DNA of 64,000 nt, taken from the NCBI GenBank assembly GCA_934565855.1, contig CAKTIO010000003.1, positions 1 through 64,000 of the forward strand, in the 5' to 3' direction. Source of the DNA: an uncultured Dysosmobacter sp. (GTDB lineage: Bacteria > Bacillota > Clostridia > Oscillospirales > Oscillospiraceae). Each line of letters starts with the position of its first letter. Positions within the stretch are counted from its first letter, which is position 1. The notes beneath the pieces were generated by a model. It searched no databases, was not told the origin of the DNA, and worked only from the letters and a program-made list of their open reading frames with translations. Position numbers and translations under genes: made by a program. Shown here in pieces: positions 51,901 to 59,362 of the stretch.

Positions 51901-53449
51901 CAGCGCGTCCTCCAATGGTTATCAGGCGGAGATCTCCGGCTACACTCTGAACGGCGGCTATGTGGCGGAGTGTCCCATTTCCATCGTTGTGATGCCAGCG
52001 GACGGCTTCCGCGTTGCGGAGACCGCCAGCAGCGAGGTGGACTTTGTCCGGGACCGGGACGGCTCCTGGAGTTGGACTGCGGACAGCTGGAATGACGGAG
52101 ATATTTCCTTTACCGTGCGGGTAGCTCCTCTTACCGCCGTGACCTTTGACGCCGCGGGCGGCACACTGTCCGAGGGGACCACCGCCGTGGCAGACCAGAC
52201 CGGCAGGCTGCCGGAGCTGCCTGTTCCCTCCCGGGAGGGCTACAGCTTCGCAGGCTGGTTCACCGAAGCGGAGAACGGAGAAAAGGTCACGGAGGATACC
52301 GTCTTTGACGCAGACGCTGTGACTCTTTACGCCCATTGGACGCAGGACATTACCCCACCTGCATCCCAGACCTTTACCATCACCTTTGACGCCGAAGGTG
52401 GCGTGCTGCCGGGCGCAGCCACCGCGGAGACGGATGAAAACGGCAGGCTGGCAGAGCTGCCCACCCCGGCACGGGAGGGCTATACCTTCCAGGGCTGGTA
52501 CACCGCGCAGGAGGGCGGCGTGCAGGCGGATGTGTCCACGGTCTTCACCGCAGATGCCACGCTGTACGCCCACTGGACGCAAAACTCCACCGGCGGCGGT
52601 TCCTCCTCCGGCGGAGGAGGTGGCGGCGGAGCCGCGACTCCCGTTACCGTTTCCCAGATCACACTGACAAAGCCCGAGCACGGGACCCTTACCAGCAGCG
52701 CCAAACGGGCGGAGGCGGGCGATCTTGTCACCGTCACCGCCGCTCCGGACAGTGGCTACCAGCTCTCCCGGCTCCATGTCACTGACCAGAATGGCAGGGA
52801 CCTTACCGTTCAGGAGCTGGGCGGCGGAAGGTACACTTTCCGGATGCCCGCCGGTCCCATCACGGTCACGGCGAAATTTGCCCCGCTGACAGCGGAGACG
52901 CCGGTACTTTTCACCGACGTACCCGTGGATGCCTATTACGCCGAAGCAGTGGCATGGGCGGTCCGGCAGGGCATCACCTCTGGTAAAACGGCGGCGGTCT
53001 TCGCCCCCAACGCTCCCTGCACCCGCGCCCAGATCGTCACCTTCCTGTGGCGTGCCGCAGGCAGCCCGGAGCCGAAGACCTCCAATCCCTTCGGGGATGT
53101 AGCGGCGGATGCCTATTATGTGAAAGCAGTGGTATGGGCGGTGGAAAACGGCGTTACCACCGGCATCCGTGCGGATGCCTTTGCCCCCGATATCCCCTGC
53201 ATCCGCGCTCAGGCGGTGGCGTTCCTGTACCGCTATGCGGCGGCACAGGGAATGAACGCCGTAACACTGCAGGAGCTGGTATCCGGCTTCCAGGACGCGG
53301 CGGAGGTCCCGGCATATGCCATCCCCGCCATGAACTGGGCGCTGGCTTCCGGCATTATGCAGGGCAGCGGCGGGCGGCTGCTTCCCAGCAGTCCCTGTAC
53401 CCGTGCCCAGATCGTCACCTTCCTCTACCGGCAGCACGCCGGAAAATAA
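45911..53449 (+). CDS. Giant SLH-anchored multidomain surface protein
   Basis: 2512 residues. Signal peptide about 1-36. Three FG-GAP/VCBS-like calcium-binding repeats with DxDxDG-type loops lie near 267, 350 and 413. A Ser/Thr-rich amphipathic region (about 687-960) resembles aerolysin/ETX-MTX2 insertion segments. A fibronectin type III domain (about 967-1067), two Ig-like domains (to about 1265) and a string of InlB/Flg_new-type beta repeats (about 1490-1910) follow. Two Listeria-Bacteroides repeats with GWF/GWY...LYAHWT (about 2076-2225), a Gly/Ser linker and three C-terminal SLH domains (about 2330-2510) complete it. The start follows GAAGGAAGGGAG. It would be held in the S-layer non-covalently. 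The N-terminal propeller and pore-like segment are the likely functional head. Confidence 0.85.
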   Translation: MSKNRPAPRWTRRMCSLLVSLALGVSLLPAPALAADSGGDADRTVFDALGFDTKAPEGYQQDEGLSGTPYGKTYTTMAEVDELFTFEPKRNSGAKSDALYSGLYGHERDLLEDAVDTLGSPSSAAVNLNGRGSYNGPISLQVEGNFSRDNRGQKKNTAFININFVSVSADDTEVWNKVQQNKGALVNLDLGVMDPVSGSLDVFYRATQNAAKFDSDMGNLHPENAGDAVPLYLGNPGDAVQKTYSDRSTTGEYLWEFKSAYMAQNYIELAAGDFDGDSVDEIAVYLGETGNPRVEVWKLQDQTGDGYLNPGHYEKNIMDMYVDTGTRTWRVAWSYPLNQYGTSIVPNMVSLAAADYDKDGIDDLAVSWGYFGGGTIQPSHAVIMMGADNNRMLTRSYTFPLTANGTDVYRASFTAGDVDNDGYNELVMGGSLANSTLNSRYLAIYEWQGDGFAVSAQENFNLFEEENGVRKWQNIKDEKTYYSMPYAPANIAVGKLYGVSEAPCIYLDSIVIQYGSDGFDILDLLTRQVYPQEGTAQAALCPYVEWGARTADLTGSGQDLLFTMANVTKTTSYRNIYELLQVTFSEAYQNLYSLRGVRLSRSGDAYSAEAVYTRTAEYNADGSNVRNFASLSFCLPNTDSDTTILRYTGEHSYTYADPEVLAVLASPPYFADLANGDDDSQMIESSTSYSSTRGSGSGTSYSNSFSVGVYTSWEKSFKIFGVELFSAEAEASINNTFTWETQKTSSLEYEVTYSTMAGLDTVVLYSMPIETYVYEAQVPDGSGGYDTQTMTVNIPYEPSVQTLPLAAYQEIQREYGGLLPDVSPALTHTIGDPGSYASSVGSLPAGRTQTLVYQGNPFTIGQGSQNTQEQSIAMTHEEENSFNYEFAVETKAGVGAGGVTVGITAGYSHGAGKVHISTAGSSYIGTMNGLPTQAEQYGYSFNWRLVGFLYQDRYPVVTYLVTGVKEPPLLPENFGADEDGTTTDRITLEWDYPGNAAGFVLYRYFQSPSASGFYKLGTVQGGDFTVENGVKHYRYTDEGLSPNTGYQYRIQTIGMSLPNTSIPSEAYSTYTKPETGVPQVAVSETRLNAYPDTVVWTSANVTNRADLPDGAKLYYQWQKRTARGGWEDAGGETGQSLTFRYPSAGVEGVYRCKVSALADQNLVTAYSPEVTVAFQRRAAEITSVTVSGDTVTAVVRGADVTTIPAGTVRFTLKSAGAESVYTAKLDARGTASVHVSPADGVYKVTASYGGSKVFLPAAYDPETPVFLVRGVAGGTYVDVQDSYTYGDTFDFVRYTVDGTGAITGQAAFQPDAAAYQVQIRRSWKAAGANAFYLFGDGSDADASKAVQARFAAGYAGWVGSYRLTDGGNTYAFTVKPRAAAFTGLRDQTFTMDTVNGIASGANPNYLSSLLTFENCAGWESDRTIQRLQSGTSNDGGWLRLEIFDTAGKAVELPIQHPGVYALRYENGLQSGTVVDNYDLTLPAATLIVTGSTYPVSAAVAAGQDTYGSVSVESPAGASAAPVGQTLILRAVPNAGYEVAGWTLNGAAVSGSAGQETLTVTQTAAGTAAEVSFRTKENRLTVTTLPETPTVNGAPVTNTVTADDSYFQSGNSYSTGYEVTFTPVAAEGWHFTGWEYHTGGQSPQYSSEPAFTVRMPDGSVQLYAKFERDTYALTLGEHLNAFVGGKPVEIPAAIPGDSVVTVMPAAGYHLESVDGWTLTGGTALDQSETALTFVLLQNAGVTAQVTAGTYTVELDAENLTGGTAEATQTGEVSGGTQLTFTAAADRGYAFDGWYAGSSRVSGDACYTFTVSEDVTLTPVFRQETGRSLTFGAGENGSLSWTIPGVDGDEYPGSEVTLYPGETVTFTAVPRGGYMVAGWSRNGRFTQGTHKTAAYAYEDVEDGTDISVTFKPVTYFTVSFTADVTAEADGADISSGASVAAGSRVVFTYPGTDRYVSQWRNGEELLQGPAPQLVVEDLTGALDISITTEFATVYTISDDSASSNGYQAEISGYTLNGGYVAECPISIVVMPADGFRVAETASSEVDFVRDRDGSWSWTADSWNDGDISFTVRVAPLTAVTFDAAGGTLSEGTTAVADQTGRLPELPVPSREGYSFAGWFTEAENGEKVTEDTVFDADAVTLYAHWTQDITPPASQTFTITFDAEGGVLPGAATAETDENGRLAELPTPAREGYTFQGWYTAQEGGVQADVSTVFTADATLYAHWTQNSTGGGSSSGGGGGGGAATPVTVSQITLTKPEHGTLTSSAKRAEAGDLVTVTAAPDSGYQLSRLHVTDQNGRDLTVQELGGGRYTFRMPAGPITVTAKFAPLTAETPVLFTDVPVDAYYAEAVAWAVRQGITSGKTAAVFAPNAPCTRAQIVTFLWRAAGSPEPKTSNPFGDVAADAYYVKAVVWAVENGVTTGIRADAFAPDIPCIRAQAVAFLYRYAAAQGMNAVTLQELVSGFQDAAEVPAYAIPAMNWALASGIMQGSGGRLLPSSPCTRAQIVTFLYRQHAGK

Positions 53450-53469
53450 AAGCTCCCATTCGGAAAAAG

Positions 53470-53505
53470 CAAAAGGACAGCGGCTCGAAAGAGCCGCTGT
53501 CCTTT
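53470..53505. terminator. Terminator hairpin between convergent genes
   Basis: AAAGGACAGCGGCTC and GAGCCGCTGTCCTTT are perfect 15-bp arms around a GAAA tetraloop. They are strong enough for both directions although the T tails are short. Confidence 0.75.
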
Positions 53506-53577
53506 GCGCTGAACCGGATCAAGTTTCATGCCTACAGGCGGAAGCAGGTCAGAACCGTTCCAAAAATGCCCGTGCTT

Positions 53578-54759
53578 TCAGCTGAGGCTTCCGGCAATGG
53601 CATCCTCAAGGATGCCAGCCAGTGTTTCCGTTGTTACCGGCATGATGCGGCAGGGCAGCGGACCAAAGGCGCTGATGATCTCCCGCAGCCGTGCGGGGTC
53701 CATAGGGTCCTTCGCCAGCTCGCCATAGGTAAACGCCACGCCGAACTCCCGGTACAGCGCCCGAAGGACGGACAGCGCTTCCTGCAAAAGCGCCTCCGGC
53801 TCCTTTCCCTCCGGGGAGACGCGGAGGATTTCGGCAAAGTAGCGATAAAACACCGCCTTGTCGGAGCTTGCGCGGTAGATCTCCTTCAGCCAGTAGGGGA
53901 ATAGTCCGGTCAGCGCCCGGGGATAGTCCAGCCCCAGATAGATCTGCGCAAAGGACTGCAGGGGATAGGGCAGAAACTCCGGCTCCCGTCCCAGGTCGTT
54001 GATACCGGACAGGGCGAGGGCGCTGTTCAAAAGCAGGGTCCCGCGGGCATCCAGATCTCCGGGGTCTGCCAGACTGCGCCGCAGGCATTCTACAACGGTT
54101 TTCATGGATGCCTCCGCGTAATGCTCCGCCAGGGGAGAGCGGCTGGTATTCAGGTAGTTGATGGACAGCTGCACGAATGCCGTCATCTGCCCGTATACCA
54201 GAACACGGTCCGGCAGGGACGCCGCGTAAACGGGATTCAGCCAGGTGAACACCGGCTTTCCCACCGGACAGCCCGTCTGTACGCCGGTTTCATCCAGCGT
54301 GATCTGCACGTCCGCGTTGGTCTCCGAGCCGGACATGGGGTTGGTGGGAATGGTGACCACCGGAAGCTGGGAAAGCCCTGAAGTGGACTGCTGCCCGGTA
54401 AGGTATGCTTCCATTGGCGTGTCCGGGTGCATGGCGCTGAAGGCGATGGCTTTCGCCAGATCCATGCTGACGCCCCCGCCGATACCCAGGACCACCTGAA
54501 TTTTTTCCCGGGCGCAGAGGACCGCGCCCTCCCGGACCCTGCTGAGCAGGGGCTTCCTTCCGGCGCGCAGGCAGAAAACGCGGATGCCCGCCGAGGTCAG
54601 ACGCTGCTCCAGCGCCGCGTAATGTCCGCCGGAGACAAAGCTCCCGGTGGGGACCACCAGCAGGCGCGTGCCCAGCCTTGCGATCTCCTCCACCACCAGC
54701 GGAAGCTGGTCTGCTCCGTAAAGGATCCGGGGACCGCCGTCATATACAAAGCTTTTCAT
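53578..54759 (-). CDS. Iron-alcohol-dehydrogenase-fold protein without metal ligands
   Basis: 393 residues with the fold of butanol-dehydrogenase/YqhD-type Fe-ADHs. The nucleotide-binding motif GIGGGVSMDLAKA (residues 92-104) and IPTNPMSGSETN (137-148) are kept. The four metal ligands are not. Against the YqhD-type DAFVHVMEQYL motif this protein has TAFVQLSINYL (D to T193, H to Q197). In the third and fourth positions it has Q268 and Y279 (GLDY where GLDH is usual). Loss of all four suggests a non-metal enzyme or a cofactor-binding regulator. It is transcribed alone, divergently from the two-component operon. Confidence 0.8.
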   Translation of the reverse strand: MKSFVYDGGPRILYGADQLPLVVEEIARLGTRLLVVPTGSFVSGGHYAALEQRLTSAGIRVFCLRAGRKPLLSRVREGAVLCAREKIQVVLGIGGGVSMDLAKAIAFSAMHPDTPMEAYLTGQQSTSGLSQLPVVTIPTNPMSGSETNADVQITLDETGVQTGCPVGKPVFTWLNPVYAASLPDRVLVYGQMTAFVQLSINYLNTSRSPLAEHYAEASMKTVVECLRRSLADPGDLDARGTLLLNSALALSGINDLGREPEFLPYPLQSFAQIYLGLDYPRALTGLFPYWLKEIYRASSDKAVFYRYFAEILRVSPEGKEPEALLQEALSVLRALYREFGVAFTYGELAKDPMDPARLREIISAFGPLPCRIMPVTTETLAGILEDAIAGSLS

Positions 54760-54922
54760 TTAAACACCGCCGGCTTGCCAACCGGAAGCCGGCTTCTCCT
54801 TGCTTACAGATTTTACAGGGAAGGGTTCCCGCAGAAAATGCTACCAGCTTCCGGTGCTTCTGTCAAATCCCCTTGTTGTTCAAACAGCTTTCCCGGAACG
54901 CGGCGGTCCGATACGGCGCAGA

Positions 54923-54965
54923 GTTTAATTTCTGTTTAAAATAAATCTCCGCCGTGTGCTATAAT
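54923..54965 (+). promoter_or_regulatory. Operator and promoter of the two-component operon
   Basis: GTTTAA at 54923-54928 and 54934-54939 (11-bp period) lie 20 bases ahead of TATAAT (54960-54965), which carries an extended -10 TGC and lacks a -35. The same repeat occurs at 56851. This is a typical OmpR/PhoB-family layout and implies autoactivation. The rest of 54760-54922 shows no gene. Confidence 0.6.
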
Positions 54966-54998
54966 AAAATTCTGATTTCGCAGGGGGAGGTCTGACCT

Positions 54999-56153
54999 AT
55001 GACCATCAAAAAGCGGCTGGCGCGGTCCAATATTGCCATGTTTGTCATTCCGGTGCTGGCGGCGGCGGTTTTATTGCTCATCGGCATGGGCATTGCGTTC
55101 TGGCTGCTGGAGCGGGTCTGGCTGCCGCAGCTGGGCATTTCCCTGAAGGAGCTGCACCAGACCGGAGAACAGCTCGAGGCGCTGCTGTCCAGCTCGGCGG
55201 CGGTCCTCTGCGTTTATGGCGGCGCGGTGGCGGCAGCGCTGCTGCTGGTCATCGCGTGGACGAATTTTTACCTGACACGGAACCTCTTCCGTCACATTTC
55301 CCAGCCGCTGGACGCGCTGACGGCAGGAGTTGCCCGCATCCGGGACGGTGATTTGGACACACCCATTGCCTATGGCGGAGAGGATGAGTTCCGCGCTGCC
55401 TGCGATGCAGTGGACGAGATGGCGGCGCGCCTGAAGACGTCTCTGGACCAGCAACAGCTTCAGCAGCAGAAAAGGCAGGAGCTGATGGCGGGAATGTCCC
55501 ACGACCTGAAAAGCCCCCTGACTTCCATCCGGGCGTATACAGAGGCGCTGATGGACGGTGTGGCGCGGGATGCGGAGGCACAGCAGCGGTATCTGCAAAC
55601 CATCCATGCCAAGGAGCTGGACATGGAGGTTCTGGTAAACCGCCTGTTTCAGCTGGCAAAGCTGGATGTCAGCGCCTATCCAGCGCATCTGGAGCCGCTG
55701 CCGCTGCTTCAGACCATGCAGGCGCTGACCCGGACATGGAACACGGGGGATATGGACGTTACACTGGAGATCCCGCCGGAGCTGGCTGTCACGGCAGACC
55801 GGGAGCTACTGAACCGCGTTGCGGAAAATCTGCTGGGTAACAGCTGCAAATACGGCGGACAGGAGCGGACCTGCGTCCGCATCTCTGCCCGGGAGAGCGG
55901 CGGTATGGCGGAGCTTTCCTTTGCCGACAACGGCACCGGTGTTCCGCCGGAACAGCTGTCCCGGATCTTTGACGCGTTTTACCGGGGAGACGCCGCCCGC
56001 ACCGCGCCGGGCAATGGCAGTGGACTGGGGCTTGCTGTGGTGAAAAAGGCGGCGGAGGAGATGCACGGCAGTGTCCGGGCGGAAAACGAACCGGAGGGCG
56101 GTCTGCGGATCACGCTGACCCTGCCCCTTGGAAAGGAGGAACCCCATGCCTGA
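54999..56153 (+). CDS. Sensor histidine kinase
   Basis: 384 residues. Two membrane segments (about 13-37 and 67-90) enclose a short external loop of only about 30 residues. A HAMP-like linker (about 91-145) follows, then the dimerisation/phosphoacceptor helix with H168 in MSHDLKSPLTS. The HATPase domain has N-box NLLGNSCKYG, DNGTGVP and GSGLGLAVV. The small outer loop suggests that it senses the membrane or a partner protein, as BceS-like kinases do. It overlaps the regulator gene by eight bases. Confidence 0.9.
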   Translation: MTIKKRLARSNIAMFVIPVLAAAVLLLIGMGIAFWLLERVWLPQLGISLKELHQTGEQLEALLSSSAAVLCVYGGAVAAALLLVIAWTNFYLTRNLFRHISQPLDALTAGVARIRDGDLDTPIAYGGEDEFRAACDAVDEMAARLKTSLDQQQLQQQKRQELMAGMSHDLKSPLTSIRAYTEALMDGVARDAEAQQRYLQTIHAKELDMEVLVNRLFQLAKLDVSAYPAHLEPLPLLQTMQALTRTWNTGDMDVTLEIPPELAVTADRELLNRVAENLLGNSCKYGGQERTCVRISARESGGMAELSFADNGTGVPPEQLSRIFDAFYRGDAARTAPGNGSGLGLAVVKKAAEEMHGSVRAENEPEGGLRITLTLPLGKEEPHA

Positions 56154-56856
56154 AAAAATTCTCATCATTGAGGACGATCCTGCCATTGCCGCTATCGAGC
56201 GGGACTATCTGGAGCTGAGCGGCTATGAGGTGACCCACTGTGCCGACGGTACGGAGGGGCTGCGCACGGCGCTGGAGGGACCGTGGGATCTCCTGCTGCT
56301 GGATCTGATGCTGCCGGGAACGGACGGCTTTGCCATCTGCCGTGCGGTCCGGGAGAAGAAGGACCTTCCCATCCTGATGGTCACGGCGCTGGACAAGGAT
56401 GTGGATAAGATCCGTGGTCTGGGCTTCGGCGCGGACGATTATGTGGAAAAGCCCTTTTCTCCCAGTGTTCTGGTGGCGCGGGTCAAGGCGCATCTGGCGC
56501 AATATAAGCGTTTGAAGCCCCAGGTGCCGGAGGCGCCCCGGCTTTTGACCGTCGGCGCGCTGACCGCGGACCCGGAGCAGCGGCTCATTTTCAAAAACGG
56601 CGCGGAGCTGCCGCTGAAAAACAAGGAGTATGAGCTGCTGCTGTTTCTCATGCGCCACCCGGGGCAGGTGTTCAGCCGGGAGGACCTGTATGAGATGATC
56701 TGGGGGCTGGAGTCTCTGGGAGACAATGTCACCGTAGCAGTGCATGTCAACCGCCTGCGGGAGAAGATCGAGGAGGACCCCGCCCATCCCCGGCTGCTGC
56801 AAACCGTCTGGGGTGTGGGCTACCGCCTGAGCCGCGGAGAGGCGCAGCCGGTTTAA
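56146..56856 (+). CDS. OmpR/PhoB-family response regulator
   Basis: 236 residues. The receiver domain has the acidic pair at E9/D10-D11, the phosphoacceptor D53 in LLLDLMLPG, Thr in MVTALD and Lys in VEKPFSP. The C-terminal winged helix has FSREDLYEMIWG and VAVHVNRLREKIEEDP. The start follows AAAGGAGG. It probably binds the GTTTAA direct repeats upstream of its own operon and of the flippase operon; its stop codon lies inside the first of the latter repeats. Confidence 0.9.
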   Translation: MPEKILIIEDDPAIAAIERDYLELSGYEVTHCADGTEGLRTALEGPWDLLLLDLMLPGTDGFAICRAVREKKDLPILMVTALDKDVDKIRGLGFGADDYVEKPFSPSVLVARVKAHLAQYKRLKPQVPEAPRLLTVGALTADPEQRLIFKNGAELPLKNKEYELLLFLMRHPGQVFSREDLYEMIWGLESLGDNVTVAVHVNRLREKIEEDPAHPRLLQTVWGVGYRLSRGEAQPV

Positions 56857-56905
56857 ATTTGGTTTAAATCCTGTTTATACGGAGTTTTACGGGTTCCTTT
56901 ACAAT
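56851..56905 (+). promoter_or_regulatory. Triple GTTTAA operator and promoter of the flippase operon
   Basis: GTTTAA at 56851-56856 and 56862-56867, then GTTTAT at 56873-56878, all on an 11-bp period. They lie 21 bases ahead of TACAAT (56900-56905). The repeats match those at 54923 and support control by the adjacent regulator. Confidence 0.6.
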
Positions 56906-56959
56906 GACCTTATCATGGATGAAGGAACCCCATTTTGCGTGAAAACGGAGGAATTCATC

Positions 56960-57043
56960 ATGCGTGAAAGAAGCAGCGGAAAGAGGAGCGTACGCAGGGC
57001 AGCGGTCCGCTCCGGCGGTGTGCCGGGGTGGTCCCATGAATAA
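56960..57043 (+). CDS. 27-residue leader peptide coupled to the flippase gene
   Basis: An Arg/Ser-rich peptide starting MRERSSGKRSVRRAAV. A strong GGAGG sits eight bases ahead of its ATG. Its stop lies past the start of the flippase gene, whose own ribosome site is poor, so ribosomes finishing here could restart there. It might only be a coupling device or might regulate in its own right. The alternative is a GTG at 56964 that would extend the flippase N-terminus by 24 residues. Confidence 0.45.
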   Translation: MRERSSGKRSVRRAAVRSGGVPGWSHE

Positions 57044-58439
57044 GTATCAGACTCTTGCCGCCAACACGGTGCTGATGAGCATCGGCACCTTCGGGTCCAA
57101 GCTGCTGGTGTTTTTAATGGTGCGGTTTTACACCGGCTATCTCACCCCGGCGGAATACGGCACCGCGGACCTCATCACCCAAACCGCAAATCTGCTGATC
57201 CCGCTGGTGTCACTGGACATTACGGACGGGGTGTTCCGCTTCGCGGCGGACCGCCGGGGCGGACGGGCGGACGCCTTTTCCGTGGGACTGCGGACCGTCA
57301 CCGCCGGGTCGCTGGCACTGCTGCTGGCAGTCCTGCTGCTGCAGGGAGTGGTCCCATCGGTCCGGGCGTATGGGCTGCTGCTGGCGTCCTTTGTCGCCGC
57401 CTCCTGCTACCATGCCCTCTGCGCTCATTTTGTGCGCGCTAAGGGCAACACGGCGCTGTTTGCCGCCCAGGGACTGTTCAACACGGCACTGTTCATTGGG
57501 CTGAACGTGCTGTTTCTGGCGGTGTTCCACTGGGGCATCCGGGGCTATGTGCTGTCTACCACCGTGGCAAACCTGATCACAACGGGGATGCTGGTCTGGC
57601 GGGCGCAGCTGTGGCGGGATGTGCGGCTGGCGCCCAAGCGCAGCCTGCGACGGCAGATGCTCCGCTACTGCGTACCCCTGATCCCCACGGCAGTGTTCTG
57701 GTGGATCATGGGGGTATCGGACCGGTATATGGTGAAGTATTTCATGGGCAGCGACGCCAACGGCATTTATGCCGTTGCCTACAAGATTCCCACCATCCTC
57801 ACCATCTTAGCCACGGTATTCATGGATGCCTGGCAGCTGTCCGCCATTGCGGAAAGCAGCGGCGACCGAAAGGCGCACCTACGGTTTTACGGCAGGGTGT
57901 GGGACACCTTCGCCTCGGCGGTGCTGCTGGGGGCGGGAGGCATCATTGCCCTGTCCCCGGTGCTGATCCGTGTGCTGGCGGAGGAGACCTACTACTCCGC
58001 GTGGCGGTATATCCCCATGCTGACACTGTCCATGGCGGCAGCGGCGTTTTCCAACTTCATGGGCAGCGTCTATGTGGTGACCAAGAAAAGCACCGCCTCC
58101 TTCTGGACCTCGCTGGTGGGCGCGGTGACAAACGTTGTGCTGAACCTGCTGCTTATCCCGCGGATAGGCATTCAGGGCGCGGCGGCAGCCACCTTTGTAA
58201 GCTGCCTGGCAGTGTTTCTGATCCGGCTGGTCAACGCCCGGCGGCTGCTGCCCTTTCCGCTCTCCGGCGGCAGGCTGGCGGCAGGCGTTGCCGCTCTGCT
58301 GGTGCAGACCGCGTTTCTGCTGATGGGCTGGCGGGGCTGGCTGGCGGTACAGGTGGCGGCGCTGCTGGTGCTGTTGGCGCTGGGACTTCCCGCTCTTCTT
58401 TCCACGCTTCATGTCATTTTGCATAGAAAGCAGGCATAG
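57036..58439 (+). CDS. MATE/Wzx-type lipid-linked oligosaccharide flippase-like protein
   Basis: 467 residues with about 13-14 hydrophobic segments. It belongs to the polysaccharide/oligosaccharide flippase family, with LAANTVLMSIGTFGSKLLVF and RFYTGYLTPAEYGTADLI at the N-terminus and a VSDRYMVKYFMGSDANGIYAVAYK loop in the middle. It starts inside the leader peptide gene with a weak ribosome site. It is first in an operon with DUF368 and PAP2 genes that handle the undecaprenyl carrier. Confidence 0.85.
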   Translation: MNKYQTLAANTVLMSIGTFGSKLLVFLMVRFYTGYLTPAEYGTADLITQTANLLIPLVSLDITDGVFRFAADRRGGRADAFSVGLRTVTAGSLALLLAVLLLQGVVPSVRAYGLLLASFVAASCYHALCAHFVRAKGNTALFAAQGLFNTALFIGLNVLFLAVFHWGIRGYVLSTTVANLITTGMLVWRAQLWRDVRLAPKRSLRRQMLRYCVPLIPTAVFWWIMGVSDRYMVKYFMGSDANGIYAVAYKIPTILTILATVFMDAWQLSAIAESSGDRKAHLRFYGRVWDTFASAVLLGAGGIIALSPVLIRVLAEETYYSAWRYIPMLTLSMAAAAFSNFMGSVYVVTKKSTASFWTSLVGAVTNVVLNLLLIPRIGIQGAAAATFVSCLAVFLIRLVNARRLLPFPLSGGRLAAGVAALLVQTAFLLMGWRGWLAVQVAALLVLLALGLPALLSTLHVILHRKQA

Positions 58440-58441
58440 AT

Positions 58442-59362
58442 ATGATTTTGACGGCATTTCATGGCTTTTGCATGGCGCTGGCGGACAGCGTTCCCGGCGT
58501 TTCCGGCGGGACCATTGCGTTCATTCTGGGCTTTTATGAGCGGTTTATCAACGCGCTGCACAGCCTGTTTCGCGGCGGCGGGAGGGAGCGGCGGAATGCC
58601 CTGCGGTATCTGATCCGGCTGGGGCTGGGCTGGGGTGTGGGCATGGCGGTCTGCGTCACGCTGCTGAACGGTCTGTTTACCAAAAACATCTATTTCATGA
58701 GCTCCCTGTTTCTGGGACTGACGGTCTGCTCGCTTCCGTTTGTCACCGTGGCGGAGCGGAGCACCCTGCGGCAGTCTCTGCGCTGCGGATGGTTCACCCT
58801 GCTGGGCGCGGCGCTTGTGGTAGGACTGACGCTTCTGCGCACCGGGACCGGCGCTCTGGGCGGCGTGGATTACGCGCAGCTTCAGCCTTTGCAATTCATT
58901 TACCTGTTCCTCTCCGGCGCGGCAGCCATCACCGCAATGGTGCTGCCGGGGATCTCCGGCTCGTCCCTGCTGCTCATCGCGGGAGTCTATCTGCCCACCG
59001 TGCAGGCGGTTCACAGCTTTCTGCGCCTGCGGCTGGAGGTTCTGCCGGGACTGTGCGCGCTGGGCTTCGGCGTGCTGGCAGGCGTGGGGCTTTCCATCCA
59101 CGCCCTCCGCACCGCTCTGCGGAGGTACCGCGGGCAGCTGGTATGGTTGATTCTGGGACTGATGGCAGGCTCTCTGTACGCCATTGTAAACGGTCCTGCC
59201 AGCCTGGCGGAGCCGCTGCCGCCGCTGAGCGCCGCTGTCTTTCAGCCCTCCGCCTTTCTGCTGGGCGTGGGTATTCTGCTGGCGCTGGAACTGCTGAAAA
59301 AGGTTACGGAGCAGCGGGGACAAAAGCCCCGCGTGCTTTCCAGAGGGGAGGACCTGCTGTGA
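58442..59362 (+). CDS. DUF368-family (PopT-type) undecaprenyl-phosphate translocase
   Basis: 306-residue membrane protein with about eight to nine hydrophobic segments. The two DUF368 signatures are visible: GFCMALADSVPGVSGGTIAFILGFY at the start and VLPGISGSSLLLIAG near residues 163-177. Members of this family return undecaprenyl phosphate to the inner face of the membrane. It begins two bases after the flippase stop, and its end overlaps the PAP2 gene (GTGA). The order fits a carrier-recycling unit. Confidence 0.85.
   Translation: MILTAFHGFCMALADSVPGVSGGTIAFILGFYERFINALHSLFRGGGRERRNALRYLIRLGLGWGVGMAVCVTLLNGLFTKNIYFMSSLFLGLTVCSLPFVTVAERSTLRQSLRCGWFTLLGAALVVGLTLLRTGTGALGGVDYAQLQPLQFIYLFLSGAAAITAMVLPGISGSSLLLIAGVYLPTVQAVHSFLRLRLEVLPGLCALGFGVLAGVGLSIHALRTALRRYRGQLVWLILGLMAGSLYAIVNGPASLAEPLPPLSAAVFQPSAFLLGVGILLALELLKKVTEQRGQKPRVLSRGEDLL

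Noticed and set aside
52395..53904. Several medium-length frames within and after the giant gene on both strands
   Set aside because: They are shadows in GC-rich coding sequence with Arg/Pro/Gly-rich translations, and they overlap well-supported domains in the true frame.
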